DNA of 64,000 nucleotides from NCBI RefSeq assembly GCF_021044825.1, contig NZ_JAJNOC010000003.1, positions 310,001-374,000 on the forward strand, read 5' to 3'. Of the stretch, positions 1-8,450 are shown piece after piece. Both the position numbers and the translations under genes were made by a program. Below the pieces are notes generated by a model. That model saw only the letters and a program-made list of their open reading frames with translations. It was not told where the DNA came from and ran no database searches. Within the stretch, counting starts at the first letter, position 1, and every line of letters begins with the position of its first letter. Source of the DNA: Massilia phyllostachyos (lineage in GTDB: Bacteria; Pseudomonadota; Gammaproteobacteria; Burkholderiales; Burkholderiaceae_D).

Positions 1-1
1 G

Positions 2-2320
2 AACGCGAAAGTGCCGGTCGTGCTGTTCGACCTGCCCGCCAAGGAAGGTGCTAAAAACGGCATCGTCCTGCGCGCCATCGAGAACCTGAAAAAACTGTCG
101 CCGGCCCCGCTGGGCAACAAGGATGACGCGGCCCTGATCGAAGTCGCCAACTACGAGGACAACCTCGACGTGCTGGCGGGCTGCGACCTGATCATCGAAG
201 CCATCGCCGAGCGCATGGACTGGAAACACGACCTGTACAAGAAGGTCGCCCCGCACATCGCCCCGAACGCGATCTTCGCCTCCAACACCTCGGGCCTGTC
301 GATCAACAAGCTGGCCGAAGGTTTCGACGAAGAACTCAAGGCGCGTTTCTGCGGCGTCCACTTCTTCAACCCGCCGCGCTACATGCACCTGGTCGAACTG
401 ATCCCGACCACCAGCACCCGTCCGGAAATCCTGGACCAGCTGGAAACCTTCCTGACCTCGACCCTGGGCAAGGGCGTGGTGCGTGCGAAAGACACCCCGA
501 ACTTCATCGCCAACCGCGTCGGCATCTTCGGCATGCTGGCCACCATCCATGAAGCCGAGAAGTTCGGCCTCTCCGTGGACGTGGTCGACGACCTGACCGG
601 CGCCAAGCTCGGCCGCGCGAAATCGGGCACCTTCCGCACCGCCGACGTCGTGGGCCTGGACACCATGGGCCACGTGATCAAGACCATGCAGGACACCCTG
701 CAGGACGACCCGTTCTTCAGCCTGTACAAGACCCCGGACGTGCTGGCCAGGCTGATCGAGAAGGGCGCGCTGGGCCAGAAGACCGGCGCCGGCTTCTACA
801 AGAAGGTCGGCAAGGAGATCCAGCGCCTCGACTTCGCCACCGGCGAATACGTCGCGGGCGGCGCGAAAGCTGCCGACATCGTCGGCCGCATCCTGAAAGA
901 GAAGGACCCGGTCAAGAAGTTCAAGGCCATGCGCGAATCGACCAACCCGCAGGCGCAGTTCCTGTGGGCGATCTTCCGCGACGCCTTCCACTACATCGCC
1001 TTCCACCTCGACAGCATCGCCGACAACGCGCGCGACGTCGACTTCGCGATGCGCTGGGGCTTCGGCTGGAGCGTCGGTCCCTTCGAGACCTGGCAGTCGG
1101 CCGGCTGGAAGCAGATCGCCGAATGGGTCAAGGAAGACATCGACGCCGGCAAGGCGCTGACCAACGCACCGCTCCCAAGCTGGGTATTCGAAGGCCAGGT
1201 CGCGGAGAAGGGCGTGCACACCGCGGAAGGCTCGTACTCGGCCTCGAAGAACGCCTACGTCCCTGCGTCCGACCTGCCGGTCTACAAGCGCCAGCAGTTC
1301 CGCGCCCCGGTCCTGGGTTCGACCAGCATCGATCCGAAGACCTTCGGCACCACCGTGTTCGAGGACGACTCGGTGCGCCTGTGGCACGCGGACGACGAAG
1401 TGCTGGTCATCTCGCTCAAGACCAAGATGCACGTCATCGGCGAAGGCGTGGTGAAGGGCCTGCAGCGCGGCATGGAAGAGGCGGAGAAGGGCTACAAGGG
1501 CCTGGTGATCTGGAATACCGACGCGGCCGAAGGCGGCGCCTTCTCGGCCGGCGCCGACCTGCAGTCGGCCCTGCCGGCCTTCATGATGGGCGGCGCCAAG
1601 GCGATGGAACCGATGGTGCGCCAGCTGCAGGACGTGTTCATGCAGATGAAGTACTCGAACATCCCGGTGGTCGCCGCGGTCGCGGGCCTGGCGCTGGGCG
1701 GTGGTTGCGAGATGGCGCTGCATGCGTCGAAGCGTGTCGCCTCGATCGAGTCCTACATCGGCCTGGTCGAAGTCGGCGTCGGCCTGGTGCCGGCCGGCGG
1801 CGGCCTGAAAGAGGCGGCCGTGCGCGCCTTCACGGAAGCGAAGGGCAACGACATCCTGCAATTCCTGAAGACCGGCTTCACCAACGCGGCCACCGCGCAG
1901 GTGTCGAAATCAGCCCTGGAAGCCAAGGCCATGGGTTACCTGAAGGAAGACGACGTCATCGTCTTCAACCCCTACGAACTGCTGCACGTGGCGAAGACCA
2001 CCGCGCGCGCCATGTTCGACGCCGGCTACCGCGCGCCGGCACGCCGCAACGTGACCGTCACCGGCCGCTACGGCTGGGCGACGATCCGCGGCCAGCTGGT
2101 CAACATGCGTGACGGCGGCTTCATCTCGGCCTACGACTACCACCTGGGCGACACCATCGCCGAGATCGTGACCGGCGGCGACATCGACCAGGGCAGCGTC
2201 GTGTCCGAGCAGTGGCTGCTCGACATGGAGCGCAAGGCCTTCATCGCGCTGCTGGCCAATCCGAAGACCCAGGAACGCATCATGGGCATGATGCAGAACG
2301 GTAAGCCGGTCCGTAACTAA
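2..2320 (+). CDS. 3-hydroxyacyl-CoA dehydrogenase / enoyl-CoA hydratase fusion (5' partial)
   Basis: This is a bifunctional beta-oxidation enzyme that hydrates trans-2-enoyl-CoA and oxidises the 3-hydroxyacyl-CoA with NAD+. The reading frame is open to the first base of the window, so the N-terminus, including the Rossmann GxGxxG, lies outside; 772 residues are visible. The dehydrogenase part comes first, with FASNTSGLSI and the catalytic His in GVHFFNPPRYMHLVE at about residues 95-130. A crotonase domain follows near residues 460-640, with the oxyanion-hole stretches GGAFSAGADL and ALGGGCEMALHA. This order (dehydrogenase then hydratase) is the Bacillus FadN arrangement and the reverse of E. 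coli FadB. The stop is 26 bases before the thiolase gene, so the two form an operon and probably a complex. Substrate chain length cannot be read from sequence. Confidence 0.93.
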   Translation, partial: NAKVPVVLFDLPAKEGAKNGIVLRAIENLKKLSPAPLGNKDDAALIEVANYEDNLDVLAGCDLIIEAIAERMDWKHDLYKKVAPHIAPNAIFASNTSGLSINKLAEGFDEELKARFCGVHFFNPPRYMHLVELIPTTSTRPEILDQLETFLTSTLGKGVVRAKDTPNFIANRVGIFGMLATIHEAEKFGLSVDVVDDLTGAKLGRAKSGTFRTADVVGLDTMGHVIKTMQDTLQDDPFFSLYKTPDVLARLIEKGALGQKTGAGFYKKVGKEIQRLDFATGEYVAGGAKAADIVGRILKEKDPVKKFKAMRESTNPQAQFLWAIFRDAFHYIAFHLDSIADNARDVDFAMRWGFGWSVGPFETWQSAGWKQIAEWVKEDIDAGKALTNAPLPSWVFEGQVAEKGVHTAEGSYSASKNAYVPASDLPVYKRQQFRAPVLGSTSIDPKTFGTTVFEDDSVRLWHADDEVLVISLKTKMHVIGEGVVKGLQRGMEEAEKGYKGLVIWNTDAAEGGAFSAGADLQSALPAFMMGGAKAMEPMVRQLQDVFMQMKYSNIPVVAAVAGLALGGGCEMALHASKRVASIESYIGLVEVGVGLVPAGGGLKEAAVRAFTEAKGNDILQFLKTGFTNAATAQVSKSALEAKAMGYLKEDDVIVFNPYELLHVAKTTARAMFDAGYRAPARRNVTVTGRYGWATIRGQLVNMRDGGFISAYDYHLGDTIAEIVTGGDIDQGSVVSEQWLLDMERKAFIALLANPKTQERIMGMMQNGKPVRN

Positions 2321-2346
2321 GCGACGACAGAACAGGACGACAAATC

Positions 2347-3543
2347 ATGAGCAAACAACTTCAAGACGCATACATCGTCGCGGCGACCCGCACCCCGATC
2401 GGCAAGGCGCCGCGCGGCTTCTTCAACAAGACCCGCCCGGACGACCTGCTGGTGCACGCGATCCGCGGCGCCATGGCCGCCGTGCCGAACCTGGACCCGG
2501 CCCTGATCGTCGACGCCATCGTCGGCTGCTCCTTCCCGGAAGCCGAGCAGGGCTTCAACGTGGCGCGTAACGCCGTGGTGCTGGCAGGCCTGCCGAACAC
2601 CGTCGGCGGCGTCACCGTCAACCGCTACTGCGCCTCGGGCATCACCGCCCTGGCAATGGCGGCCGACCGCATCCGCGTGGGCGAAGCCGACGTGATGATC
2701 GCCGGCGGCGTCGAATCGATGTCGATGGTCCCGATGATGGGCCACCACCCGTCGATCAATATGGAGACCTTCAAGGACGAGAACGTGGGCCTGGCCTATG
2801 GCATGGGCCTGACCGCCGAGAAGGTGGCCGAGCAATGGAAGATCTCGCGCGAAGACCAGGACGCCTTTGGCCTGGAATCGCACCGCCGCGCCATCGCCGC
2901 CCAGCAGGCCGGCTACTTCAAGGACGAGATCACCCCGGTGGAGATCGTCACCCGCACGCCGAACCTGGCGACCGGCGAGATCACCGTGAAGCGCCGCACC
3001 GTCGACCTCGACGAAGGCCCGCGCGCCGACGCCTCGATGGAAGGCATGGCCAAGCTCAAGCCCGTGTTCGCCGCCAAGGGCTCGGTGACCGCCGCGACCT
3101 CCTCGCAGATGTCGGACGGCGCCGGCGCGCTGATCGTCGTCAGCGAGAAGATCCTGAAGGAGCACAACCTGACCCCACTGGCCAAGTTCTCCTCCTTCGC
3201 CGTGCGCGGCGTGCCGCCGGAGATCATGGGCATCGGCCCGAAGGTCGCCATCCCTGCCGCACTGGCCGCCGCCGGCATCACCCAGGACCAGCTGGACTGG
3301 ATCGAGCTGAACGAAGCCTTCGCCGCCCAGGCGCTGGCCGTGATCCGCGACCTGGGTCTGGATACCTCGAAGGTCAACCCGATGGGCGGCGCGATCGCCC
3401 TCGGCCACCCGCTGGGCGCGACCGGCGCCATCCGCGCCGCGACCGTCGTGCACGCACTGCGCCGCAACAACCTGAAGTACGGCATGGTGACGATGTGCGT
3501 CGGCGCCGGCATGGGCGCTGCAGGCATCATCGAGCGCGTCTAA
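2347..3543 (+). CDS. acetyl-CoA C-acyltransferase (thiolase)
   Basis: This is a 398-residue thiolase catalysing the last beta-oxidation step, cleavage of 3-ketoacyl-CoA by CoA to acetyl-CoA and a shortened acyl-CoA. All catalytic signatures are present: the nucleophilic Cys in NRYCASGITALAMA (about residue 96), the NEAFAAQ block, the His in GGAIALGHPLGATGA (about residue 355) and the C-terminal Cys in MCVGAGMGAAGI. The length is normal for the family. The ATG follows an AGGA ribosome site and lies 26 bases after the dehydrogenase/hydratase gene, giving the usual fad gene pair. A FadA-type (degradative) role is favoured by this context over a biosynthetic acetoacetyl-CoA thiolase. Confidence 0.95.
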   Translation: MSKQLQDAYIVAATRTPIGKAPRGFFNKTRPDDLLVHAIRGAMAAVPNLDPALIVDAIVGCSFPEAEQGFNVARNAVVLAGLPNTVGGVTVNRYCASGITALAMAADRIRVGEADVMIAGGVESMSMVPMMGHHPSINMETFKDENVGLAYGMGLTAEKVAEQWKISREDQDAFGLESHRRAIAAQQAGYFKDEITPVEIVTRTPNLATGEITVKRRTVDLDEGPRADASMEGMAKLKPVFAAKGSVTAATSSQMSDGAGALIVVSEKILKEHNLTPLAKFSSFAVRGVPPEIMGIGPKVAIPAALAAAGITQDQLDWIELNEAFAAQALAVIRDLGLDTSKVNPMGGAIALGHPLGATGAIRAATVVHALRRNNLKYGMVTMCVGAGMGAAGIIERV

Positions 3544-3562
3544 GTACCAGGAAGTACATCAC

Positions 3563-3618
3563 CGCGTGGGCGGGAGGATCGCTTGCCCTCGTAGGGTGGG
3601 CGGTCCCCCGCCCACGCG
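3563..3618. repeat. REP-like intergenic inverted repeat
   Basis: A perfect 12-bp inverted repeat (CGCGTGGGCGGG at 3563-3574, complement at 3607-3618) encloses a second inverted pair, TGGGCGG (3597-3603) and CCGCCCA (3608-3614). The GTAGGGTGGGC core resembles the element at 51989-52088. It lies in the 114-base gap between the thiolase and enoyl-CoA hydratase genes. It is probably a dispersed REP-type element and could also form an mRNA hairpin inside the operon. Confidence 0.6.
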
Positions 3619-3657
3619 TCCAACCAGCCTCACAAAAATACGGGAGACTCCTGAACC

Positions 3658-4431
3658 ATGGACATGCTGATCACCAAGGCCGCCGGCCTGCTTACCATCG
3701 AATTCAACCGCCTCGAGCGCAAGAACGCCATCACCGCCGCGATGTACCAGTCGATGGCCGACGCCCTGCTGGACGCCGAACAGGACACATCCGTCCGCGC
3801 CATCCTCATCGCCGGCAAACCCGAGATCTTCACCGCCGGGAACGACCTCGACGACTTCATGAAGAACTCGGCTCCCGGCGTCGCGGTCGAAAACCGCCCG
3901 GTCTACCAGTTCATGCGCGCCCTGCACGGCTCGACCAAGCCGGTCATCGCCGCAGTCGCCGGCGCCGCCATCGGCATCGGCACCACCATGCTGATGCACT
4001 GCGACCTGGTCTATGCCGCCGACAATGCGAAATTCTCGATGCCCTTCACCCAGCTCGGCCTGTGCCCGGAATTCGGCTCATCGCTGCTGCTGACGCAATC
4101 GGCCGGCTACCCGCGCGCCGCCGAGAAGCTGCTGCTGGGCGAAGCCTTCGGCGCCCAGGAAGCCTTCGACATGGGTCTGCTCACGAAAGTGCTGCCGGCC
4201 GCGGAACTGCGCGCCTTCGCCGAGCAGCAGGCCGCCAAGCTGGTCGCACTGCCGGCCGCCTCGATCCGCACCACCAAGGCGCTGATGAAGCGCCCGCGCG
4301 TCAAAGACATCGAGTCCGCCATCGCCGCCGAGAACGAACGCTTCGCCGCCATGCTGCTGGCGCCGGAAGCGAAGGAAGCGTTCACCGCTTTCTTCGAGAA
4401 GCGCAAACCCGACTTCTCGAAGTTCGACTGA
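3658..4431 (+). CDS. enoyl-CoA hydratase/isomerase family protein
   Basis: A 257-residue single-domain crotonase. The CoA-binding and oxyanion-hole segments are visible (FTAGNDLDDF near residue 63, AGAAIGIGTTMLMHCD near residue 102), as is a Glu in GLCPEFGSS near residue 140 at the usual catalytic position. It probably hydrates 2-enoyl-CoA or isomerises 3-enoyl-CoA to the 2-enoyl form. The single Glu and the -GNDL- motif fit an isomerase/hydratase of the PaaG/Eci type, but sequence alone does not decide. It follows the thiolase on the same strand after a repeat-containing gap and overlaps the next start in a TGATG, so translation of the next gene may be coupled. Confidence 0.85.
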   Translation: MDMLITKAAGLLTIEFNRLERKNAITAAMYQSMADALLDAEQDTSVRAILIAGKPEIFTAGNDLDDFMKNSAPGVAVENRPVYQFMRALHGSTKPVIAAVAGAAIGIGTTMLMHCDLVYAADNAKFSMPFTQLGLCPEFGSSLLLTQSAGYPRAAEKLLLGEAFGAQEAFDMGLLTKVLPAAELRAFAEQQAAKLVALPAASIRTTKALMKRPRVKDIESAIAAENERFAAMLLAPEAKEAFTAFFEKRKPDFSKFD

Positions 4432-5042
4432 TGAAGCGGGTCCTTGCAATGGCGATGCTGTGCTGCTGCGCGCTGCCGGCCATGGCGGCGGACCCGTGGT
4501 GCAGCGCGCGCGCCACGCCCGCGCTCACTTTCGAGTGGCAGAGCGCGAACAAGGCCGAACCATCAAGTGGCCGGGTGCTGGTCAAGAACGCATTCGGCAA
4601 GACCGTGCAGGTGCTCGACAAGCTGGAGAATTACTACGGCAGCAGCGAATCCCTGCGCACCGAAACCGACTTCAATAACGACGGCTGCCGGGATCTGGTG
4701 GTGACGAACAGCGTGGCCGGCATCGGCAACGAGAGCAATTCGGTGTTCCTCTATCAGCCGGCGACCAGGCGCTTCGTGCTGAACGAGGCGCTGTCGGAAA
4801 TCGGCGGGCTGGAGCTCGACCGCGACGACAAGAACTGCGTCACCAGTTTCTGGAAGGGCGGCGCCGCGGACATGTACACGGCACGCCATTGCTGGAGCAA
4901 GGGCAAGCTCCTCCTGCAACGCGAATACCAGGTCTCGCCGCGCTATAAGGAGGACGGCGAGGTGCAGTGCTACGAGCACGTGGAGACCGAGTACCGTGGC
5001 GGCAGGAAGCGCACCAAGACCGACTGCACCACGGAGTTCTGA
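4431..5042 (+). CDS. exported protein, FG-GAP/XAC2610-like
   Basis: A 203-residue protein of uncertain function. Residues 1-18 form a signal peptide (hydrophobic AMAMLCCCALPAMAA, cleavage after AMA), so it is exported. The mature part holds a calcium-loop-like stretch TDFNNDGCRDLVVTNS, as in FG-GAP/VCBS repeat proteins and the XAC2610 family, and five or more Cys that could form disulfides. The start ATG overlaps the stop of the hydratase gene (TGATG). A role in fatty-acid degradation is not implied by its contents; it may simply be co-transcribed. Confidence 0.7.
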   Translation: MKRVLAMAMLCCCALPAMAADPWCSARATPALTFEWQSANKAEPSSGRVLVKNAFGKTVQVLDKLENYYGSSESLRTETDFNNDGCRDLVVTNSVAGIGNESNSVFLYQPATRRFVLNEALSEIGGLELDRDDKNCVTSFWKGGAADMYTARHCWSKGKLLLQREYQVSPRYKEDGEVQCYEHVETEYRGGRKRTKTDCTTEF

Positions 5043-5084
5043 GCCTGCGATGCTACAGTGGGCATTTGCTCCGCTTTCCTGCAC

Positions 5085-5393
5085 ATGCCACGACTACTGC
5101 AACGCCCTTACATCTGGTGCCTGGCTAGCCTGCTGCTGGCTGCGGCAGCCGCCCAGTGCTGGCCCTCGTTGGCGACAAGGACCGGGTGGTGGCGGTCGAT
5201 ACCTTCATCCCCGCGTTGAAGGCGGCCTTGGGCGCCAGTCCGCATGCCGAGGTCCGGCGCCTGCCGGACCTGAACCACTTCTTCCAGACCGCGGGCAGCG
5301 GCGAGTTCTCCGAAGTGGAAGGGATCGCCGAGACGATGTCTTCGCGCGCTGGAGCTCATCGGAGCGTGGACGCGGGCACGGGCCACGCGATAG
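5085..5393 (+). pseudogene. remnant of an exported alpha/beta hydrolase
   Basis: The first 24 codons from ATG 5085 read as a signal peptide (MPRLLQRPYIWCLASLLLAA, then AAAQ). At 5153 the homology jumps, in another frame, to the C-terminal end of a dienelactone-hydrolase-like protein: PVLALVGDKDRVVAVDTF, then the active-site His segment LPDLNHFFQTA and a typical AETM tail. A second shift near 5335-5343 returns to the first frame, which continues ALELIGAWTRARATR and stops at 5391-5393. The central catalytic part (nucleophile elbow GxSxG) is missing. An internal deletion plus frameshifts therefore destroyed the gene. The 406-base gap between flanking genes holds nothing else I can recognise. Confidence 0.7.
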
Positions 5394-5448
5394 CGCATAT
5401 CCGCTTCCGTGCGGACCTCATCCGTGCATCGGTGCTAGCATGCTTTTT

Positions 5449-6441
5449 ATGCAACTAAACACCGATTCCCTGCGCGAACTGGCCGGCCTCGAACCTGCCG
5501 CCGCATTGCACCAGCTGATCGCGGCCGGCGCCGACCGCCTGCCGCTGCCGGGCCACGGCGCAACTTTGGAGCGCTGGCGCTTGCTCGCCGCCGTCGGCGC
5601 GCATGACCTGAGCCTGGCCAAGCTGTTCGAGGGCCACACCGACGCGCTGGCGATCCTGCATGAAGCCGGCGCGCCGCGCGATGAAGCGGGATCGGCCTGG
5701 GGCACCTGGTGCGCCGAACCGCCCGATGCGCGCCTGCAGCTGGACCGCACGGGCAACGGCGGCTTCGTGCTGAACGGCCGCAAGGCCTGGTGTTCCGGCG
5801 CGCAAAGCGTCACGCATGCGGTAGTCAGCTGCTGGAACGCTGCAGGGGAGGCGATGCTGGTCGCCGTCGATCTGCGCCAGCCCGGCGTTTCGATGAGCGA
5901 CGCCACGTGGCAGGCGGTCGGCATGCGCGGCTCCGCCAGCATCGACGTGCACTTCGACGGCGTCGCCGCCCAGCCACTGGGCGGCCCCGGCTTCTATGTG
6001 CAGCGCGCCGGCTTCTGGCACGGCGGCGCGGGCGTTGCCGCCTGCTGGTTCGGCGCGGCCACGGCGCTGGCGGAGGCGCTGGCGCAGGCCATGCGTGCGC
6101 GGCAGGATGCGCACCGGCTGGCGCAGCTCGGCGAGGTGACGGTCGCCCTGCAGGGCAGCGCCGCCCTGATGCGCGAGACCGCCGCCGCGATCGACCGCGC
6201 ACCCGATGCGGATGCGATGGCGGCGGCGCTGTCGGTGCGCCTGAGCGTGGATGCGGCGTGCGGCGCGGTGCTCGCCGCGGTCGGCCGCGCGCTCGGCCCC
6301 GGACCGATGTGCAAGGATGCCGACATGGCGCGCCGCTTTGCCGACCTGCCGGTGTTCATCCGCCAGAGCCATGCCGAACGCGATCTCGAAACGCTGGGCC
6401 GGCTGGTGGCGCAAGGGGAAGGGCGGCCATGGATGCTGTAG
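5449..6441 (+). CDS. acyl-CoA dehydrogenase-like protein
   Basis: A 330-residue flavoprotein of the acyl-CoA dehydrogenase family. The middle beta-domain is recognisable (GGFVLNGRKAWCSGA near residues 103-117, and TWQAVGMRGSASIDVHFDG near 152-170), followed by a helical C-terminal domain rich in Ala and Leu. It is about 50 residues shorter than standard family members, mainly in the N-terminal helical domain. ATG 5449 is preferred; an in-frame ATG lies at 5440, and neither has a strong ribosome site. The stop overlaps the PIG-L gene by 13 bases, opening a four-gene overlapping set (6429, 7180, 7755). In that context it may act on a lipid or sugar-linked acyl chain and not in general beta-oxidation; this is inference. 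Confidence 0.8.
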   Translation: MQLNTDSLRELAGLEPAAALHQLIAAGADRLPLPGHGATLERWRLLAAVGAHDLSLAKLFEGHTDALAILHEAGAPRDEAGSAWGTWCAEPPDARLQLDRTGNGGFVLNGRKAWCSGAQSVTHAVVSCWNAAGEAMLVAVDLRQPGVSMSDATWQAVGMRGSASIDVHFDGVAAQPLGGPGFYVQRAGFWHGGAGVAACWFGAATALAEALAQAMRARQDAHRLAQLGEVTVALQGSAALMRETAAAIDRAPDADAMAAALSVRLSVDAACGAVLAAVGRALGPGPMCKDADMARRFADLPVFIRQSHAERDLETLGRLVAQGEGRPWML

Positions 6442-7202
6442 CGCGCGACCGCTTCATCCGCGGCGACGGCACCGCCGCCGATGCCTGGCGCGGCAGCGCC
6501 GCCCTGGCCGGCGTGGCCGATGCCGGCGCTGCCGATCTGGCGCCGCCCGGCGCGCGCCTGGTGGTGGTGGCGCCGCATCCCGACGACGAGATCCTGGCCT
6601 GCGGCGGCCTGCTGCAGCTGCTGGCGGACCGTCCAAGCCTGCTGGTCGCGGTCACCGACGGCGAAGCCAGCCACCCCGGATCGCTGGAGTGGCCGGTGGA
6701 GCGGCTGCGCGCCATGCGTCCCGGCGAAACCGAAGCGGCGCTGGCCTGCCTCGGCGTCGCGCCAAGCGTCCTTCGTCTCGGGATACCCGACGGCGGCGTG
6801 ACGGCGCGCGAGGCCGAGCTGGCGGATCGGCTGGCGCAGCTGCTGGCGCCCAGCGACGTGGTGCTCACCACCTGGCGCTACGACGGCCATCCCGACCACG
6901 AGGCGACCGCGCGCGCCTGCCTGGCGGCGGCGCGCGCTTGCGGCGCGCGCACCCTGGAAGCCCCGGTCTGGGGCTGGCACTGGAGCGCGCCGGACGACGG
7001 CGCGATGCCGCTCGCGCATGCGCGCAGGCTGGCGCTGCCGGAAGCCGTCCTGGCGAGGAAGCGCGCCGCCATGGCCTGTTTCGCGAGCCAGGTGCTGCCG
7101 GACGTCAGCCGCGGCGCGGCGCCGATCGTGCCGCCGCAGGCGCTGGAGCGCGTCCTCACCCCTTTCGAACTGTTCTTCCATGACCCTGCACGCCCATTTT
7201 GA
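6429..7202 (+). CDS. PIG-L family deacetylase
   Basis: A 257-residue zinc-dependent N-acetylglucosamine-type deacetylase. The metal-binding motif APHPDDEILACGG is at residues 48-60 and the second motif RYDGHPDHEATA near residue 150. Family members remove acetyl groups from GlcNAc conjugates (GlcNAc-PI, mycothiol or bacillithiol precursors, LmbE-like substrates). It starts inside the acyl-CoA dehydrogenase gene (13-base overlap) and its 3' end overlaps the methyltransferase gene by 23 bases, so translation is very probably coupled. The substrate is unknown; neighbouring glycosyltransferase and methyltransferase genes suggest modification of an amino-sugar. Confidence 0.88.
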   Translation: MDAVARDRFIRGDGTAADAWRGSAALAGVADAGAADLAPPGARLVVVAPHPDDEILACGGLLQLLADRPSLLVAVTDGEASHPGSLEWPVERLRAMRPGETEAALACLGVAPSVLRLGIPDGGVTAREAELADRLAQLLAPSDVVLTTWRYDGHPDHEATARACLAAARACGARTLEAPVWGWHWSAPDDGAMPLAHARRLALPEAVLARKRAAMACFASQVLPDVSRGAAPIVPPQALERVLTPFELFFHDPARPF

Positions 7203-7758
7203 AGCCCTGTACGCGGCCGACGAGGACCCGTGGGCGGTGCGCGCCGCCTGGTACGAGCGGCGCAAGCGCGCGCTGCTGCTCGCCAGCCTGGGCAAGGAAC
7301 GCTACCGCAGCGCCTTCGAGCCGGGCTGCGGCAACGGCGAGATGAGCGCGCAGCTGGCGCAGCGCTGCGAACGGCTGCTGGCCTGCGATGGCGCCGCCAG
7401 CGCGGTGGCCGCCGCCCGGCGTCATCTGCACGCAGCGGGCGTGAATAAGTTCCGCATCGAGCAGCGCAGCTTGCCCGCGCAATGGCCGCGCGACAAACGC
7501 TTCGACCTGGTCGTCATCAGCGAACTGGCGTATTACTTCGAGGCCGACGTCCTTGAGGACATGCTGGTGCGCGCCTGCGCCATGCTGGACGCGGGCGGCG
7601 AACTCGCGCTGTGCCACTACCTGCACGATTTCGACGACCGCGTGACGGGCACCGAAGCGGCGCATGCGCTGATTGCCCGCCTGCCCGGCATGACGCGCGC
7701 CGTGCACCACCTCGACCAGGACTTCCTGCTCGAGGTCTGGCGGAAGGAGGCGCCATGA
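7180..7758 (+). CDS. NodS-like SAM-dependent methyltransferase
   Basis: A 192-residue class I methyltransferase. Motif I is FEPGCGNGEMSAQLA (residues 47-61), with the acidic end of strand 2 in LLACDGA and motif IV-like DLVVISELAYYF near residue 113. The opening HFEALYAADEDPWAVRAAWYE matches NodS, which N-methylates the deacetylated chitooligosaccharide of Nod factors. Lying directly after a PIG-L deacetylase, it could methylate the amine freed by that enzyme (inference). The start overlaps the PIG-L gene, and the stop overlaps the glycosyltransferase start as ATGA. Confidence 0.85.
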   Translation: MTLHAHFEALYAADEDPWAVRAAWYERRKRALLLASLGKERYRSAFEPGCGNGEMSAQLAQRCERLLACDGAASAVAAARRHLHAAGVNKFRIEQRSLPAQWPRDKRFDLVVISELAYYFEADVLEDMLVRACAMLDAGGELALCHYLHDFDDRVTGTEAAHALIARLPGMTRAVHHLDQDFLLEVWRKEAP

Positions 7759-8450
7759 TCGGCGTCGCGATCCCCGCCCACAACGAGGAAGCCTTTCTCG
7801 GCGCCTGCCTGGACGCGCTGCTGGCCGCCGCCCGCGATCCCGCGCTGGACGGCGAGGCGGTGACGGTGCTGGTGGTGCTGGACGCCTGCACCGACGGTTC
7901 GGCGCAAGTGGTGCAGGATTGCCTGCCACGGTTCGCGGCCGTTGGCGTGGCGCTCGACTGCATCGAGGTGGACGAACGCCGCGTCGGCGCCGCGCGCGCC
8001 GCCGGCGCCCGGCATCTGCTGGATGCGGGCGCGCGCTGGCTCGCCTTTACCGATGCCGACACGCGCGTCGCGCCCGGCTGGCTGGCCGCGCAGCTGGCGC
8101 TGAACGCCGACGTGGTGTGCGGTTCGGTGGCGGTCGACGACTGGTCGCCGCACGGACAGACGGCCGAAGCGCTGCGCGCCCACTTCGACGGCTTCTACCA
8201 GGACCGCGACGGACACCGCCACATCCACGGCGCCAATCTCGGCGTCAGCGCGGCCGCCTACCGGGCCGCCGGCGGCTTCGAGGCAGTGCCCTGCCACGAG
8301 GACGTGCTGCTGGTCCGGGCGCTGGAGGGGATCGGCGCGCGCTTCGCCTGGAGCGCGCGGCCGCGCGTGTTCACCAGTGCGCGCGTGGATGCGCGGGCGC
8401 GCGACGGTTTCGGCGATACGCTGTTGCGGATGCTGGACAACGCGTCATGA
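7755..8450 (+). CDS. glycosyltransferase family 2
   Basis: A 231-residue GT-A fold glycosyltransferase. The N-terminal nucleotide-binding segment is VAIPAHNEEAFLGACLDALL, VVLDACTDGS follows, and the DXD motif is in LAFTDADTRV near residue 98. A C-terminal acceptor-side Asp/Glu pair lies in AVPCHEDVLLV. There is no membrane segment, so it acts in the cytoplasm. It is the last gene of the overlapping acyl-CoA dehydrogenase, PIG-L and NodS set (ATGA overlap). Its 3' end overlaps the end of the convergent otsB by 3 bases. The product of the set is not predictable; a modified amino-sugar glycoconjugate is a reasonable guess. Confidence 0.85.
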   Translation: MIGVAIPAHNEEAFLGACLDALLAAARDPALDGEAVTVLVVLDACTDGSAQVVQDCLPRFAAVGVALDCIEVDERRVGAARAAGARHLLDAGARWLAFTDADTRVAPGWLAAQLALNADVVCGSVAVDDWSPHGQTAEALRAHFDGFYQDRDGHRHIHGANLGVSAAAYRAAGGFEAVPCHEDVLLVRALEGIGARFAWSARPRVFTSARVDARARDGFGDTLLRMLDNAS

